The notes under the pieces are model-generated. The model saw nothing but the letters and a program-made list of their open reading frames with translations, had not been told where the DNA came from and searched no databases. 64,000 bases of DNA from Rhodothermus marinus (GTDB lineage: Bacteria > Bacteroidota > Rhodothermia > Rhodothermales > Rhodothermaceae), in assembly GCF_009936275.1 (NCBI RefSeq), contig NZ_AP019797.1, positions 239,501-303,500 of the forward strand, written 5' to 3'. This document shows, piece by piece, positions 44,783 to 54,293 of this stretch (position 1 is its first letter; each line of letters begins with the position of its first letter). A program made the position numbers and the translations under genes.

Positions 44783-44816
44783 TTGACAGGAGGCGCTTCG
44801 ATGTTTTACTTATAGA
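44783..44816 (+). promoter_or_regulatory. promoter candidate of the LacI-family gene and glucan locus
   Basis: TTGACA at 44783-44788 is a consensus -35 hexamer. A T/A-rich stretch (44801-44816, containing TTACTT at 44806 with a 17-nt spacer, and TATAGA at 44811) can supply the -10. The palindromic operator starts 4 nt further on, where a bound repressor would cover the transcription start. Confidence 0.5.
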
Positions 44817-44819
44817 CTG

Positions 44820-44831
44820 GTAAGCGCTTAC
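44820..44831. promoter_or_regulatory. perfect palindromic LacI-family operator in the lacI promoter
   Basis: GTAAGCGCTTAC is a perfect 12-bp palindrome with the central CG typical of LacI/GalR/CcpA-type operators. It lies 28 nt upstream of the ATG of the LacI-family gene, implying autoregulation. Near copies occur at 47647, 50500 and 55388. Confidence 0.75.
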
Positions 44832-44858
44832 GCAAGTTTGGATCAATATGCCCGGCGC

Positions 44859-45914
44859 ATGGGACTGACCATCTACGACATCGCCCGTGAAGCAGGCGTC
44901 TCGATAGCGACCGTTTCGCGCGTCTTCAACAACAGCCCCCGTGTGGCGCCGCACACGCGCAAGCGGGTACTGGAAGTGGCCCGGCGACTGGGCTATCAGC
45001 CCCACGTGTCCGCTCAGAGCCTGGCCCGGCGGCAGGCGCAGACGGTGGCGGCCATCGTCCCCATGCTGACCAACTATTTCTTCGTCGAAGTGCTGCGGGG
45101 GCTGCAGGATCGGCTGGCCGAGACGAACTTCGACCTGCTGGTCTATGCCGCGCCTACGCTTTCGGACGTGGATGCCCACCTGGAACGGGCGCTGCAGCGG
45201 GGCCGTTCGGCCGGCGTGATGATTTTTTCAACGCCGATCACTCTGGAGCGCGTCGAGCGCCTGCAGCGCAGCCGTCAGCCTGTAGTGCTGGTGGATTCGT
45301 TCCATCCGGATTTCGACTCGGTTTCGATCGACAACGAGCAGGGCGGGTATCTGGCGGCGCGCCATCTGCTCGAGCACGGCTATCGGCGCATCGGACTGCT
45401 CATGGCGCATCCCGACTCGGTCCCGGCACGGGAACGCCGTCACGGCTACGAGCGGGCGCTGCGCGAGGCCGGCCTGGAGCCCGATCCGGACCTGATCGTC
45501 GCCAGCACCGACCCGCACAACCACGGCTACACGGAGGAAGGGGGCTACGAGGCGATGAAGCAACTCCTGGAGCGCTCGCCCCGTCCGGAGGCCGTGTTCG
45601 TCGTGTCCGACATCATGGCGCTGGGCGCGCTACGCGCCATTGAGGAGGCCGGGCTCCGGGTGCCGGACGACCTGGGACTGATCGGCTTCGATGACCTGCG
45701 CGTGAGTCGCTTCCTCGGATTGAGCACGCTGCGCCAGCCCATGTACGAAATGGGGAAGCTGGCCGCTGAAAAGCTGCTCCGACGCATTGCCGAGCCGGAG
45801 CTGCCGGTGACCAGCACGGTTTTCGCCCCCCGGCTGATCTGTCGCCGCACCTGTGCGCCGGGCGCGCGGGACGGTCAACCCGAAACGGCAACGCTCTCCC
45901 GAAACCAGACATGA
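44859..45914 (+). CDS. LacI-family transcriptional regulator of the glucan locus
   Basis: 351 residues from the ATG at 44859 (TTG at 44838 would overlap the operator region). N-terminal HTH: LTIYDIAREAGVSIATVSRV with hinge LARRQAQTVAAI. The periplasmic-binding-protein-like effector domain includes VLVDSFHPDFDSVSIDNEQG and GLIGFDDLRVSRFLGLSTLR. Members usually repress sugar genes until an oligosaccharide binds. Here the target genes are a maltodextrin/starch system, so a maltooligosaccharide effector is likely. The stop overlaps the next gene's ATG by four bases. Confidence 0.92.
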   Translation: MGLTIYDIAREAGVSIATVSRVFNNSPRVAPHTRKRVLEVARRLGYQPHVSAQSLARRQAQTVAAIVPMLTNYFFVEVLRGLQDRLAETNFDLLVYAAPTLSDVDAHLERALQRGRSAGVMIFSTPITLERVERLQRSRQPVVLVDSFHPDFDSVSIDNEQGGYLAARHLLEHGYRRIGLLMAHPDSVPARERRHGYERALREAGLEPDPDLIVASTDPHNHGYTEEGGYEAMKQLLERSPRPEAVFVVSDIMALGALRAIEEAGLRVPDDLGLIGFDDLRVSRFLGLSTLRQPMYEMGKLAAEKLLRRIAEPELPVTSTVFAPRLICRRTCAPGARDGQPETATLSRNQT

Positions 45915-47593
45915 AGGCTACGGGCCTCATCGCCGTTGTGGGTTTGCTTTGGCTGGCCGGCTGCCACGCCGGTTCGGCCCAGCAGACGCTGCTGGCCGAA
46001 GGGCCGGGCGTGCACATCACGGCCGACGCCTTCCGGGAGGCGTACCTGGACTACCTGCTGCGCTCCGGCCAGACCGACAGCCCGCGGCTGCGCCGACTGT
46101 TTCTGGAGCAGATGATCCGGGAGGCCCTGGTGGCCTACGAGGCCCGGCAGCAGGGGCTGGATCGCACCCCGGCCTACGAAGAAGAGGCCCGGGCCGTCGA
46201 GACCAAACTGCTCGTGGAGGCCTACGCCCGGCACGTGCTCTACGACACGGTACGGGTGCGCGAAGCGGAGCTGGCCGAGGCGTTCGTGCGCATCAACACC
46301 GAGGTGCGGGCGCGCCATCTGTGGGCACCCACCCGGGCGGCCGCCGAATCGCTCTACGCGCGCCTTCAGGCCGGCGCCTCCTTCGAGGAGCTGGCCGCCG
46401 AGGTCTTCCGCGACACCGCACTGGCCCGGAGCGGCGGCGATCTGGGCTGGTTCTCGTTTGACGAAATGGATCCGGCCTTTGAGGACGTGGCCTTCCGGCT
46501 CAGGCCGGGCGAGATTTCGCCGCCGGTGCGCACGGCCTACGGCTACTCGATCATTCAGGTGATGGATCGGTTCACGAAGCCGATCCTGACCGAGACCGAG
46601 TTTGCGCAGAAGCGGCCCCTGCTGGAGCGTTACCTGCGCTACCGGAAGCAACAGGCCGCCCGGGAAGCCTGCGCGCGTAGTCTGGCCGATTCGCTGCAGA
46701 TTCGCTTTCACGAGGCGACGCTGCAGCGACTCTACGCCCGGATTGCGGGTCGTGTGGAGCAGGAGGCAGAGGGCGAACGGGAAGGCTGGCTCCAGGCGCC
46801 GCTGCTGACGTTCGGTCCGCCCACAGAGCGCGTGACCTGGACGGTGGCCGACTTCCGGGAGCAGGCGCGGCTGACAGGCAGGGCACAACGGGAGGCGGCC
46901 GCGCGCTCGCCAGAGGCGCTGCAGGAGTTCGCCCGCGGGTTGGTCGTTCGCCACGTACTGGCCGAGCGCGCCCGCGCGGCCGGTCTGCACCGCAGCCCGG
47001 CCTTCGAGCAGGCCCGGCAGGAGGCGCTCGACCGCTGGCTCTACCGGTATGTGCGGCAGCAGGTGGAGTCCGGGGCCACGGTGCCGGAGGACACACTGCG
47101 GGCCTTCTACGAGGCGCACCGGGAAGATTTCCGGATGCCCGCCCGGCGGGCCGTCTGGGAGATTCTGGTGCCCACCGAAGCAGAGGCGCAGCGCATCCGG
47201 ACGCTGCTGGCGACCACGCCGTTCGAGGAACTGGCCCGGCGCTACTCGCGGCGACCGGGCGCGGCGGCGACGGGCGGCTATCTGGGCTTCGTGGCCGAAG
47301 CACAACTGGGTGAGGTGGGGAAGGCCGTCTTTGCCGCCGGCGAGGGAGAGGTGCTGGGACCGCTGCGGATTGCCGACGGCTACGTGCTGCTGAGAGTGGG
47401 TGCTGAACAGCCCGAACGCCCCATGACCTTCGAAGAGGCGCGGCCGCTCATCGAACGCCAGCTCCGGCCTTTCTTTGCGCGCAGACGCTGGCAGGAGCAC
47501 CTGGCAGAACTGGCCGCGCGTCACGCAGACCGGATCACGCGCCATCTGGCCCGACTGGACACGCTACACCTGACATCCCCCACCGACGCCTGA
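45911..47593 (+). CDS. parvulin-type peptidylprolyl isomerase lipoprotein
   Basis: 560 residues. Lipobox LAGC (Cys 18). A SurA/PrsA-like layout: an N-terminal helical region, a first parvulin domain (~130-225: RSGGDLGWFSFDEMDPAFED and VAFRLRPGEISPPV), a long helical linker, and a second parvulin domain (~390-490: GAAATGGYLGFVAEAQLGEV). Such chaperones help outer-membrane and secreted proteins fold. Its position between the regulator and the TonB receptor suggests it serves the receptor or the large secreted proteins of the same operon. Confidence 0.88.
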   Translation: MKATGLIAVVGLLWLAGCHAGSAQQTLLAEGPGVHITADAFREAYLDYLLRSGQTDSPRLRRLFLEQMIREALVAYEARQQGLDRTPAYEEEARAVETKLLVEAYARHVLYDTVRVREAELAEAFVRINTEVRARHLWAPTRAAAESLYARLQAGASFEELAAEVFRDTALARSGGDLGWFSFDEMDPAFEDVAFRLRPGEISPPVRTAYGYSIIQVMDRFTKPILTETEFAQKRPLLERYLRYRKQQAAREACARSLADSLQIRFHEATLQRLYARIAGRVEQEAEGEREGWLQAPLLTFGPPTERVTWTVADFREQARLTGRAQREAAARSPEALQEFARGLVVRHVLAERARAAGLHRSPAFEQARQEALDRWLYRYVRQQVESGATVPEDTLRAFYEAHREDFRMPARRAVWEILVPTEAEAQRIRTLLATTPFEELARRYSRRPGAAATGGYLGFVAEAQLGEVGKAVFAAGEGEVLGPLRIADGYVLLRVGAEQPERPMTFEEARPLIERQLRPFFARRRWQEHLAELAARHADRITRHLARLDTLHLTSPTDA

Positions 47594-47623
47594 ATGGGAC
47601 CAACCGCGTTGTTACAGGCCATC

Positions 47624-50482
47624 ATGAAAACGCAAGCGATTGTAAGTAAAGCGCTTACATTTCTGGGTGGATTGCTGCTGGCCGGTGGGCTGATCGGTTC
47701 GGCTCTGGCACAGACCACGGGGAAAATCACCGGCCGCGTCATCGATGCGGCCACGGGTGCGCCGCTCCCCGGTGTGAGCGTTTACATCGAGGGCACCACG
47801 CTGGGAGCCGCCACGGACGTCGACGGCGAATATGTGATCATCGGCGTGCGGCCGGGCACCTATACGGTCGTGGCCTCTTTTGTGGGCTATGCCACCGAGC
47901 GCCGTGAGGGCGTGCAGGTGGGCAGCGGCCTGACCACGCGCGTCGATTTTGCGCTCCGCGAGGAGGTGATCGAGGGCGAAGAGATCGTGGTGGTTGCGCC
48001 GCCGATCACCGTGCGCAAGGACCTGACCAGCTCCGAGGCGCGCGTGACGGCCGAGACGATCGACCGCCTGCCCGTGCAGGAGGTGAGCCAGGTGCTGACG
48101 CTACAGGCGGGCGTGACCGAGCGGGGCGGCCTGCACATCCGCGGCGGCCGCGCCAGCGAGGTCGTGGTCATGGTCGACGGCGTGCCCGTCACAGACAACT
48201 TCGACGGCTCGACGGCCGTGCAGCTCGAAAACGAAGGGATTCAGGAGCTGCAGGTCATCTCGGGCACCTTCAACGCCGAGTACGGCAACGCCATGTCGGG
48301 CGTGATCAACGTGGTGACGAAAGAAGGGCGCTCGGACCGATGGGCCGGTTCGATCAAGACCTACAGCGGTTCCTACCTGGTCTTCGGCGAAGGGGGCGAG
48401 GCTTACCTGCGCGGCGTCGAGGTGGAGCGCTACACGCGGCAGGGCATTCAGTACCGGGACGTCGATCCCTACAGCTATCTGCCGATCAATCCCACGCACT
48501 ACTACAACTTCGAGGCGGCGCTCGAGGGGCCGATCTTCACGCCACGGCTGACGCTTTTCGGGCTCGTCCGCTACTTCCACAACGACGGCTGGCTCTATGG
48601 CGCCCGCATGTTCAACATGGACGGCACCTACGGCGACTCGTCGCTGGTGCCCATGAACACCTATTCGAAACTGAGCTGGCAGGGTAACCTGCGCTTCCAG
48701 GTGACGCCCAACCTGTTTCTGAACCTGATCGGCCTCGGCTCGGTCACGCGCAGCCGGCCTTACGACCTCTACTGGCGCTGGAATCCTGACGGTCGCACGC
48801 GCAACTACGACCTGGGCTACAACCTGAAGCTGCAGCTCAAGCACCTGCTCAGCTCCCGTACCTTCTACACAGTCCATCTGGCCACCTTCCGGCGGCACGC
48901 CTGGAGCCGGCGATTCGACGATCCGCTCGATCCTCGCTACAACGGGTTGGCCATTCTGCCGCCGGACTCCATCGAAGTCGCGCCGGGTGTCTGGGTACCC
49001 TACGTGACGGGTGGAGGACGCTTCGCCCGCGGCGGCATGGACATGAACCACTTCGAGCGTACCTCGCAGGCTTACTTTGCCAAGGCCGACCTGACCAGCC
49101 AGGTGGCGCGCAACCACCTGGTCAAGCTCGGCGCCGAGGTGCGCATCGACCGGCTGGACTTCACGGCCTTCAGCCTGATTCCGGCCACCGACGCCGAGGG
49201 CAACGTCATCCAGCCCTTCCGGCCGGCCATCCCGCCCGAGACGTCCCCGCGGTACCAGCACTACGAGGACGTCTCGCCAGTTACGGCCAGCGCCTACGTG
49301 CAGGACAAGATCGAATTCGAGGACTTCATTGTGAACGTGGGGCTTCGCTTCGATTACTTCGACGCCCGCACACCGGTCCCGGCCGATCCTGAAGACCCGA
49401 ACATCTACTTTCCCTTCAAGAAAATCCACATCTACAGAGACCTGAACGGCGACGGCGTGATCACCGTCGACGAGGAACGCGAGGACAATCGCTACACACT
49501 GGAAGAACGCGAGGCGTTCTGGTGGAAGTATCCGAAGCCCAAGTTTCAGCTTTCGCCTCGGCTGGGCATTTCCTACCCGATCACCGAGACCGGCGTGCTG
49601 CATTTTTCCTACGGGCACTTTCTCCAGATTCCCACGCTGAACCTGCTTTTTGCCGGCTACGGCTACAAGATTCAGAACCAGTCGGGCCAGTACGGGCCTT
49701 ACGGCAACCCGGACCTCGACGCGCAGCGGACCGTCATGTACGAGATCGGCTTCCGCCAGGGGCTGGGTCCCTTCCTGTTCGACGTGACGGCCTACTATCG
49801 GGACGTACGCGACTGGGTCTCGACCTCCACCCCGATCGAGACAGAGATCCCCGGCGTCGTCTATGTGATCTACACGAACCGCGACTATGCGAGCACGCGC
49901 GGCGTGACGGCCACCTTCTCGCGGCGCTTCGAGCACGGCTGGGGCTTCGACGTGAGCTACACCTACCAGGTGGCCGAGGGCTCCAACTCGAACCCGGACG
50001 AAGAATTCTTCGCGCGGCTGAACAACCAGCAGCCCGCGCTGACGCTGCTGCCGCTCGACTGGGACCAGCGGCACAAGGTGGCCGCCGCCTTCTATCTGGG
50101 CGGAAAGAACTGGGGCGCCTCGATGGTGAGCGTCTGGGGTTCCGGCTTCCCCTACACGCCGTCGTTCCCCGAAGCGGCCATCGCCGGACCCGACGTGCCC
50201 CCGACCTTTCCGCGCAATGCACGCCGCATGCCGTCCACCTGGCAGGTGGACCTCTACGCCTACCGGGACTTCGAGATCGCCGGGGTGCGGCCGCGTCTGT
50301 TCGTGCAGGTGTACAACCTGCTGGATCGGCGCAACCCGGTGGCCGTCTTCAGCGACACGGGGCGGCCCGACGTGACGCTGCCCCAGCAGCAGGCTGCCTC
50401 GTTCGATCCGGGCTACTTCGTCCGGCCCGAACACTACAGCGAGCCCCGACGGCTTCACGTAGGACTGGAACTGCAGTTTTGA
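47624..50482 (+). CDS. TonB-dependent receptor with CarboxypepD_reg-like N-domain
   Basis: 952 residues from the ATG at 47624 (ATG at 47594 is possible). Signal peptide ends near SALAQ. Domains in order: carboxypeptidase-regulatory-like beta-sandwich (GKITGRVIDAATGAPLPGVS), plug (LHIRGGRASEVVVMVDGVPV, FNAEYGNAMSGVINVVTKEG) and a 22-strand-type barrel ending LHVGLELQF. It resembles Oar/RagA-type receptors more than canonical SusC, and no SusD gene follows. Expected substrate: maltooligosaccharides. A LacI-type operator lies within codons 8-12. Confidence 0.9.
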   Translation: MKTQAIVSKALTFLGGLLLAGGLIGSALAQTTGKITGRVIDAATGAPLPGVSVYIEGTTLGAATDVDGEYVIIGVRPGTYTVVASFVGYATERREGVQVGSGLTTRVDFALREEVIEGEEIVVVAPPITVRKDLTSSEARVTAETIDRLPVQEVSQVLTLQAGVTERGGLHIRGGRASEVVVMVDGVPVTDNFDGSTAVQLENEGIQELQVISGTFNAEYGNAMSGVINVVTKEGRSDRWAGSIKTYSGSYLVFGEGGEAYLRGVEVERYTRQGIQYRDVDPYSYLPINPTHYYNFEAALEGPIFTPRLTLFGLVRYFHNDGWLYGARMFNMDGTYGDSSLVPMNTYSKLSWQGNLRFQVTPNLFLNLIGLGSVTRSRPYDLYWRWNPDGRTRNYDLGYNLKLQLKHLLSSRTFYTVHLATFRRHAWSRRFDDPLDPRYNGLAILPPDSIEVAPGVWVPYVTGGGRFARGGMDMNHFERTSQAYFAKADLTSQVARNHLVKLGAEVRIDRLDFTAFSLIPATDAEGNVIQPFRPAIPPETSPRYQHYEDVSPVTASAYVQDKIEFEDFIVNVGLRFDYFDARTPVPADPEDPNIYFPFKKIHIYRDLNGDGVITVDEEREDNRYTLEEREAFWWKYPKPKFQLSPRLGISYPITETGVLHFSYGHFLQIPTLNLLFAGYGYKIQNQSGQYGPYGNPDLDAQRTVMYEIGFRQGLGPFLFDVTAYYRDVRDWVSTSTPIETEIPGVVYVIYTNRDYASTRGVTATFSRRFEHGWGFDVSYTYQVAEGSNSNPDEEFFARLNNQQPALTLLPLDWDQRHKVAAAFYLGGKNWGASMVSVWGSGFPYTPSFPEAAIAGPDVPPTFPRNARRMPSTWQVDLYAYRDFEIAGVRPRLFVQVYNLLDRRNPVAVFSDTGRPDVTLPQQQAASFDPGYFVRPEHYSEPRRLHVGLELQF
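47647..47658. promoter_or_regulatory. LacI-type operator copy inside the TonB receptor gene
   Basis: TAAAGCGCTTAC matches the 44820 palindrome at 10 of 12 positions and keeps the perfect AAGCGCTT core. It covers codons 8-12 of the receptor, in a stretch using GTA, AGT and ACA, codons rare in these GC-rich genes. Confidence 0.55.
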
Positions 50483-50495
50483 AAGTGTAACCGCT

Positions 50496-53400
50496 ATGCG
50501 TAAGCGTTTACTTCTGATCCATGGCCTTGTCCTGATCCTGCTGGCCGGAGCCGCCGGCCGGAGCGTGGTACGTGCCCAGACAATCGAGCGCGGGCACGTC
50601 CCCAGTAAAGAACGCGTCGATCCGCTGGAGCGTCGGCGCGACGACATCGACGGCAACAACGTCCGCGCCACGATCACGAACTGGCTCCAGACGGCGCAGT
50701 CGGGCAATCCCGGTGACTTCTGGTACGAATGGCCCAAAAACACGCGCCGCATCTACGTGTCGTTGACGCAGCTCTGGGTGGGCGCGCAGGTGAAGGCCAA
50801 TGTGGGGAGCAACCCGGGTCAGACGCTCTACATCGTCGATGTGGCCGACTTCCGCCAGAATCGCTTCGGCGGTACGAATTCCTGGACGTTCGAGCCTATC
50901 AAAGGCTACGTCAACCCGGCCGGAAGCGAATACGGCATCGCGCAGAGCGACGACCCGGAGAGCTGGCCACCCTTCTGGCCCGACAAGCTGGCCGACAAGA
51001 ACGATCCCGGCTGGCGCGGCTCGTGGAACGGTTTCTTTGGCAAGAACATCTTCAACGCCGACCAGGAGTTCTTCTTCAAAGCGGGCGACGACCAGTACGA
51101 CCGCTACCTGAACGCCTACCGGCCCGACTCGACCGATCCCTCGCGTGGCGGACTGGGGCTGATCGTCGAGGCCCGCTACATGGCCTGGACGCAGATCTTG
51201 ATCGACGACGTCGTCTTTCTGCTCTACGAGGTCAAAAACGACGGCACCGAAGACCTGGAACGCGTCGGCTTTACGGTCTGGCTGGCCGACTGTGTCGGTG
51301 GCGACTGTGGCGACGACATTCCCTACTTCGACATTCTTGAAGACGTCGCCTTCATGACCGACCGCGACGGGGTGGGCGACCAGAACTTCGGGCCGGATCC
51401 CGTCGGTGTGGCGGCCATCACGTTTCTGGAGACGCCCGGCAACGGCATCGACCGGATCGACAACGACGCCGACGGCTCAACGGGCAACCCGGACTGCTCG
51501 GTGGCCGAATGTAACAGCCCCGTCGTGCCCGAAGCTTTCCTGGAAGGCGAAAACCCGCTGAACGGGATCGACGACAACAACAATGGCCTGATCGACGAGA
51601 ACGCCTCGCACGTGCCCTTCCAGGCCGAGCAGGGTTCCAGCCCGGGCGTGGGCTATGCGGACTACATTGACAATGACGACGATGGAGAAGTAGGGAGCCC
51701 TGTTGTGACGCCCGAAATGGTGCTGGCTGCCGCTGGTGATCGCTGGAACCGCTGGCCGCCGAATCCGGAGTCCGATCCGCTTCAGCAGCGTGCCAATGGT
51801 CGGCCGATCGTGCACCTCGTGGGCGTGGGCCAGGAAGACGTGGGGCATGGCTTCAAGGACGGAATCGACAACGATAACACGTGCGACGCACAGGGGCACA
51901 TTCTGGCCGAGCCGGGCTCGCCGCGTGTGACGCAGGAGATGATCGACGCGGCCGCCACCGATCCCTACCGTCGCTACCGCCTGCCCGGCACCGACATCAT
52001 TCTGTACGACGTGGGGCCGGAAGATCTGGGCAGGTGCTATGCGGACGGCGTGGACAACGACGGCGACGGAGCCGTGGACGAGGGGATCGACGAAGGCATT
52101 GACGAGATGATTGACGAGCGCCGCGACGACGGACTCGACAACGACGGCGACTGGAATCCGCTCCGCGACGACACAGGCCTCGACGGTGTGCCTTACTCTG
52201 GCGATCCGGGCGAGGCCGACGGGCTGCCCACCAGTGGCGCCGGCACGCCGTTCCCCGGCGAGCGCAACATCGACAAAACCGACGTGGCCGAGTCGGACCA
52301 GATCGGCATCACCAACGTGCAGGTCTTTCCGGCCGGCTCGCTGAACCTGACGCAGACGGCCGACCAGACGCTCTTCAACACGTTCATGCTGCCCGGCGAG
52401 CTGGAGCTGGAGCGGCCGCCTGCCGGCGATAACGACCTGGCCGTCTCCAGCGGGCTGTTCCCGCTCCGGGCCGGACAGATCGAACGCATCTCGCTGGCCA
52501 TCGTGCTGGCGGCCAATCGAACCGAAGCGCTTAAGGGCCGCGACTACGCACTGAGCGCCTACTCGGAGGATTACCAGTTCGCCCAGGCGCCGCTGACACC
52601 CACCGTGGTCGCCGTGCCGGGCGACGGCCGCGTGACGCTCTACTGGGATTCGAAAGCCGAGGAGTCCGTCGACTCCTATCTGGAAAGCATCGGGCTCAAC
52701 GGTCGGGACTTCGAGGGCTACCGGATCTACCGGGCCACCGATCCGGCCTTCCTCGACGCGCTGGTCATCACCGACGGCTTCGGCAACCTGACCTTCCGCA
52801 AGCCGATCGCCCAGTTCGACCTGAAAGACGGCATCCGGGGCTTCCATCCCGTCGACATCAACGGGATCAAGTTCTACCTGGGCGACGACACCGGCATCCG
52901 GCACGTGTTTGTCGACACGACCGTCACGAACGGCATCACCTACTACTATGCCGTGACGGCCTACGACTTCGGCGCGGCCGAGGCGAACATCGCCCCCACC
53001 GAGACGCCCATTCGCATCCGGCGGTTGCCCGACGGCACGATCGAGACCGGCCCGAACGTGGTGCGCGTGACGCCCACGGCGCCCGTGGCCGGCTACCGGA
53101 ATGCCGAGCTGGAAAACGTCGACGGCTTCCTGCCGCGCGTGCAGGGCTTTACGACCAGCCGCATCGGCTATCAGATCATCGACCCGCGGGCCGTGCGCGA
53201 CGGGGCGCGTTATCGCGTCGTGTTTGAGGACACGTTGATCCCCGGCACGCGCACCGCGCCCGACACGCTCACGACGAAGAACTTCTCGCTGATCGACATC
53301 ACGGATCCGGACAACCCCGACACGCTCATCCGTCGCTCGACGGCCTTCAAGCCCGGCCGCGAGGTGCCCATCGTCGACGGCTTCCAGCTCATCTTCTTCC

Positions 53401-54293
53401 CGGATCCCTACGTGGTGCAGGACCGCACAAAGTCGGGCTGGAACAACCCGGACGTGTACGATCCGGTGATGGAGCCCTTCGTGCAGCCGCCGTTCATCAA
53501 GGGGCTACGAAATCCGGCCGACTATCGGGTCGAGATTGTGGGTGACGGCGAGGTGATGTCCGAGCCGCTCCGGATCGGGGCGCAGACCATCCCGGCGCGG
53601 CCCACGAACGTCCGGGTGGTCAATATTTCCACCGGCCAGGAAGTGAAATTTGCCTTCCTGGATCGGGACAACACGGACGGCGGCATTCTGTCGGATACCC
53701 CGGCGCGCTTTACGGCCAGCCCTGAAGCCAATCCTCCGGCCAGCGACTACCTGGTGCTGATCGAACCGTTGCCCGGCGGCGGCGAGGGCGTCACCTGGCG
53801 CATTTCGCTCGACATCACACAGACGGGGCGGCGCAATCCGCAGCAGGGCGACGTGGCCACGCTGATCACGCGCAAGCCGTTCCTTTCATCCGACGTATTC
53901 GAATTCACGGCCCGAGGACCGACGGTGGATCGGGAGGCCGCCCGCTCGCTGCTCGATCAGATTCGCGTGGTACCCAACCCGTACATCGCCACGAACCGCT
54001 TCGAGCAGCAGAACCCCTACACGACGGGGCGGGGCCCGCGGGCCATCCACTTCATCCACCTGCCGCCACAGGCCACCGTGCGCATCTTCACGATCAGCGG
54101 ACGGCTGGTGCGCACGCTTCGCCTGAACGAGGGCTCCAACGATGGGCTCGATGCCGCCTCGCTGATGAACGGAACGCTCGTGTGGGACCTGCTCACCGAG
54201 GACGGGCTCGAGGTCTCCTACGGCGTCTACCTCTACCACGTGGAAGCGCCGGGCATCGGCGAAAAAACCGGAACCTTTGCCATCATCAAATGA
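50496..54293 (+). CDS. large secreted T9SS protein with Ca-binding-like repeats
   Basis: 1265 residues. Signal peptide ends near residue 27 (VVRAQ). The middle (~residues 315-555) has six acidic DxDxDG-type repeats: IDNDADGSTGNPD, IDDNNNGLIDEN, IDNDDDGEVG, IDNDNTCDAQG, VDNDGDGAVDEG and LDNDGDWNP, likely Ca-binding. Fibronectin-like strands follow (~700-850). The C-terminus (VVPNPYIATNRFEQQ ... VRIFTISGRLVRTLRL ... GVYLYHVEAPG) is a FlgD-like/T9SS sorting domain. I recognise no named family for the whole. It sits where susD would be, so a surface glycan-binding or receptor-lid role is possible but unproven. Confidence 0.8.
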   Translation: MRKRLLLIHGLVLILLAGAAGRSVVRAQTIERGHVPSKERVDPLERRRDDIDGNNVRATITNWLQTAQSGNPGDFWYEWPKNTRRIYVSLTQLWVGAQVKANVGSNPGQTLYIVDVADFRQNRFGGTNSWTFEPIKGYVNPAGSEYGIAQSDDPESWPPFWPDKLADKNDPGWRGSWNGFFGKNIFNADQEFFFKAGDDQYDRYLNAYRPDSTDPSRGGLGLIVEARYMAWTQILIDDVVFLLYEVKNDGTEDLERVGFTVWLADCVGGDCGDDIPYFDILEDVAFMTDRDGVGDQNFGPDPVGVAAITFLETPGNGIDRIDNDADGSTGNPDCSVAECNSPVVPEAFLEGENPLNGIDDNNNGLIDENASHVPFQAEQGSSPGVGYADYIDNDDDGEVGSPVVTPEMVLAAAGDRWNRWPPNPESDPLQQRANGRPIVHLVGVGQEDVGHGFKDGIDNDNTCDAQGHILAEPGSPRVTQEMIDAAATDPYRRYRLPGTDIILYDVGPEDLGRCYADGVDNDGDGAVDEGIDEGIDEMIDERRDDGLDNDGDWNPLRDDTGLDGVPYSGDPGEADGLPTSGAGTPFPGERNIDKTDVAESDQIGITNVQVFPAGSLNLTQTADQTLFNTFMLPGELELERPPAGDNDLAVSSGLFPLRAGQIERISLAIVLAANRTEALKGRDYALSAYSEDYQFAQAPLTPTVVAVPGDGRVTLYWDSKAEESVDSYLESIGLNGRDFEGYRIYRATDPAFLDALVITDGFGNLTFRKPIAQFDLKDGIRGFHPVDINGIKFYLGDDTGIRHVFVDTTVTNGITYYYAVTAYDFGAAEANIAPTETPIRIRRLPDGTIETGPNVVRVTPTAPVAGYRNAELENVDGFLPRVQGFTTSRIGYQIIDPRAVRDGARYRVVFEDTLIPGTRTAPDTLTTKNFSLIDITDPDNPDTLIRRSTAFKPGREVPIVDGFQLIFFPDPYVVQDRTKSGWNNPDVYDPVMEPFVQPPFIKGLRNPADYRVEIVGDGEVMSEPLRIGAQTIPARPTNVRVVNISTGQEVKFAFLDRDNTDGGILSDTPARFTASPEANPPASDYLVLIEPLPGGGEGVTWRISLDITQTGRRNPQQGDVATLITRKPFLSSDVFEFTARGPTVDREAARSLLDQIRVVPNPYIATNRFEQQNPYTTGRGPRAIHFIHLPPQATVRIFTISGRLVRTLRLNEGSNDGLDAASLMNGTLVWDLLTEDGLEVSYGVYLYHVEAPGIGEKTGTFAIIK
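50500..50511. promoter_or_regulatory. LacI-type operator copy at codons 2-6 of the 1265-residue protein gene
   Basis: GTAAGCGTTTAC matches the 44820 palindrome at 11 of 12 positions. It begins four bases into the gene and uses the rare Leu codon TTA. Confidence 0.6.

Noticed and set aside
48101..50752. Minus-strand open frame of 883 codons opposite the TonB receptor
   Set aside because: It is the antisense shadow of a well-supported receptor gene; no recognisable protein features.
52525..52532. AAGCGCTT copy inside the 1265-residue protein gene
   Set aside because: It lies deep in coding sequence with poor flanks and is expected by chance at about this frequency, so it was not counted as an operator.
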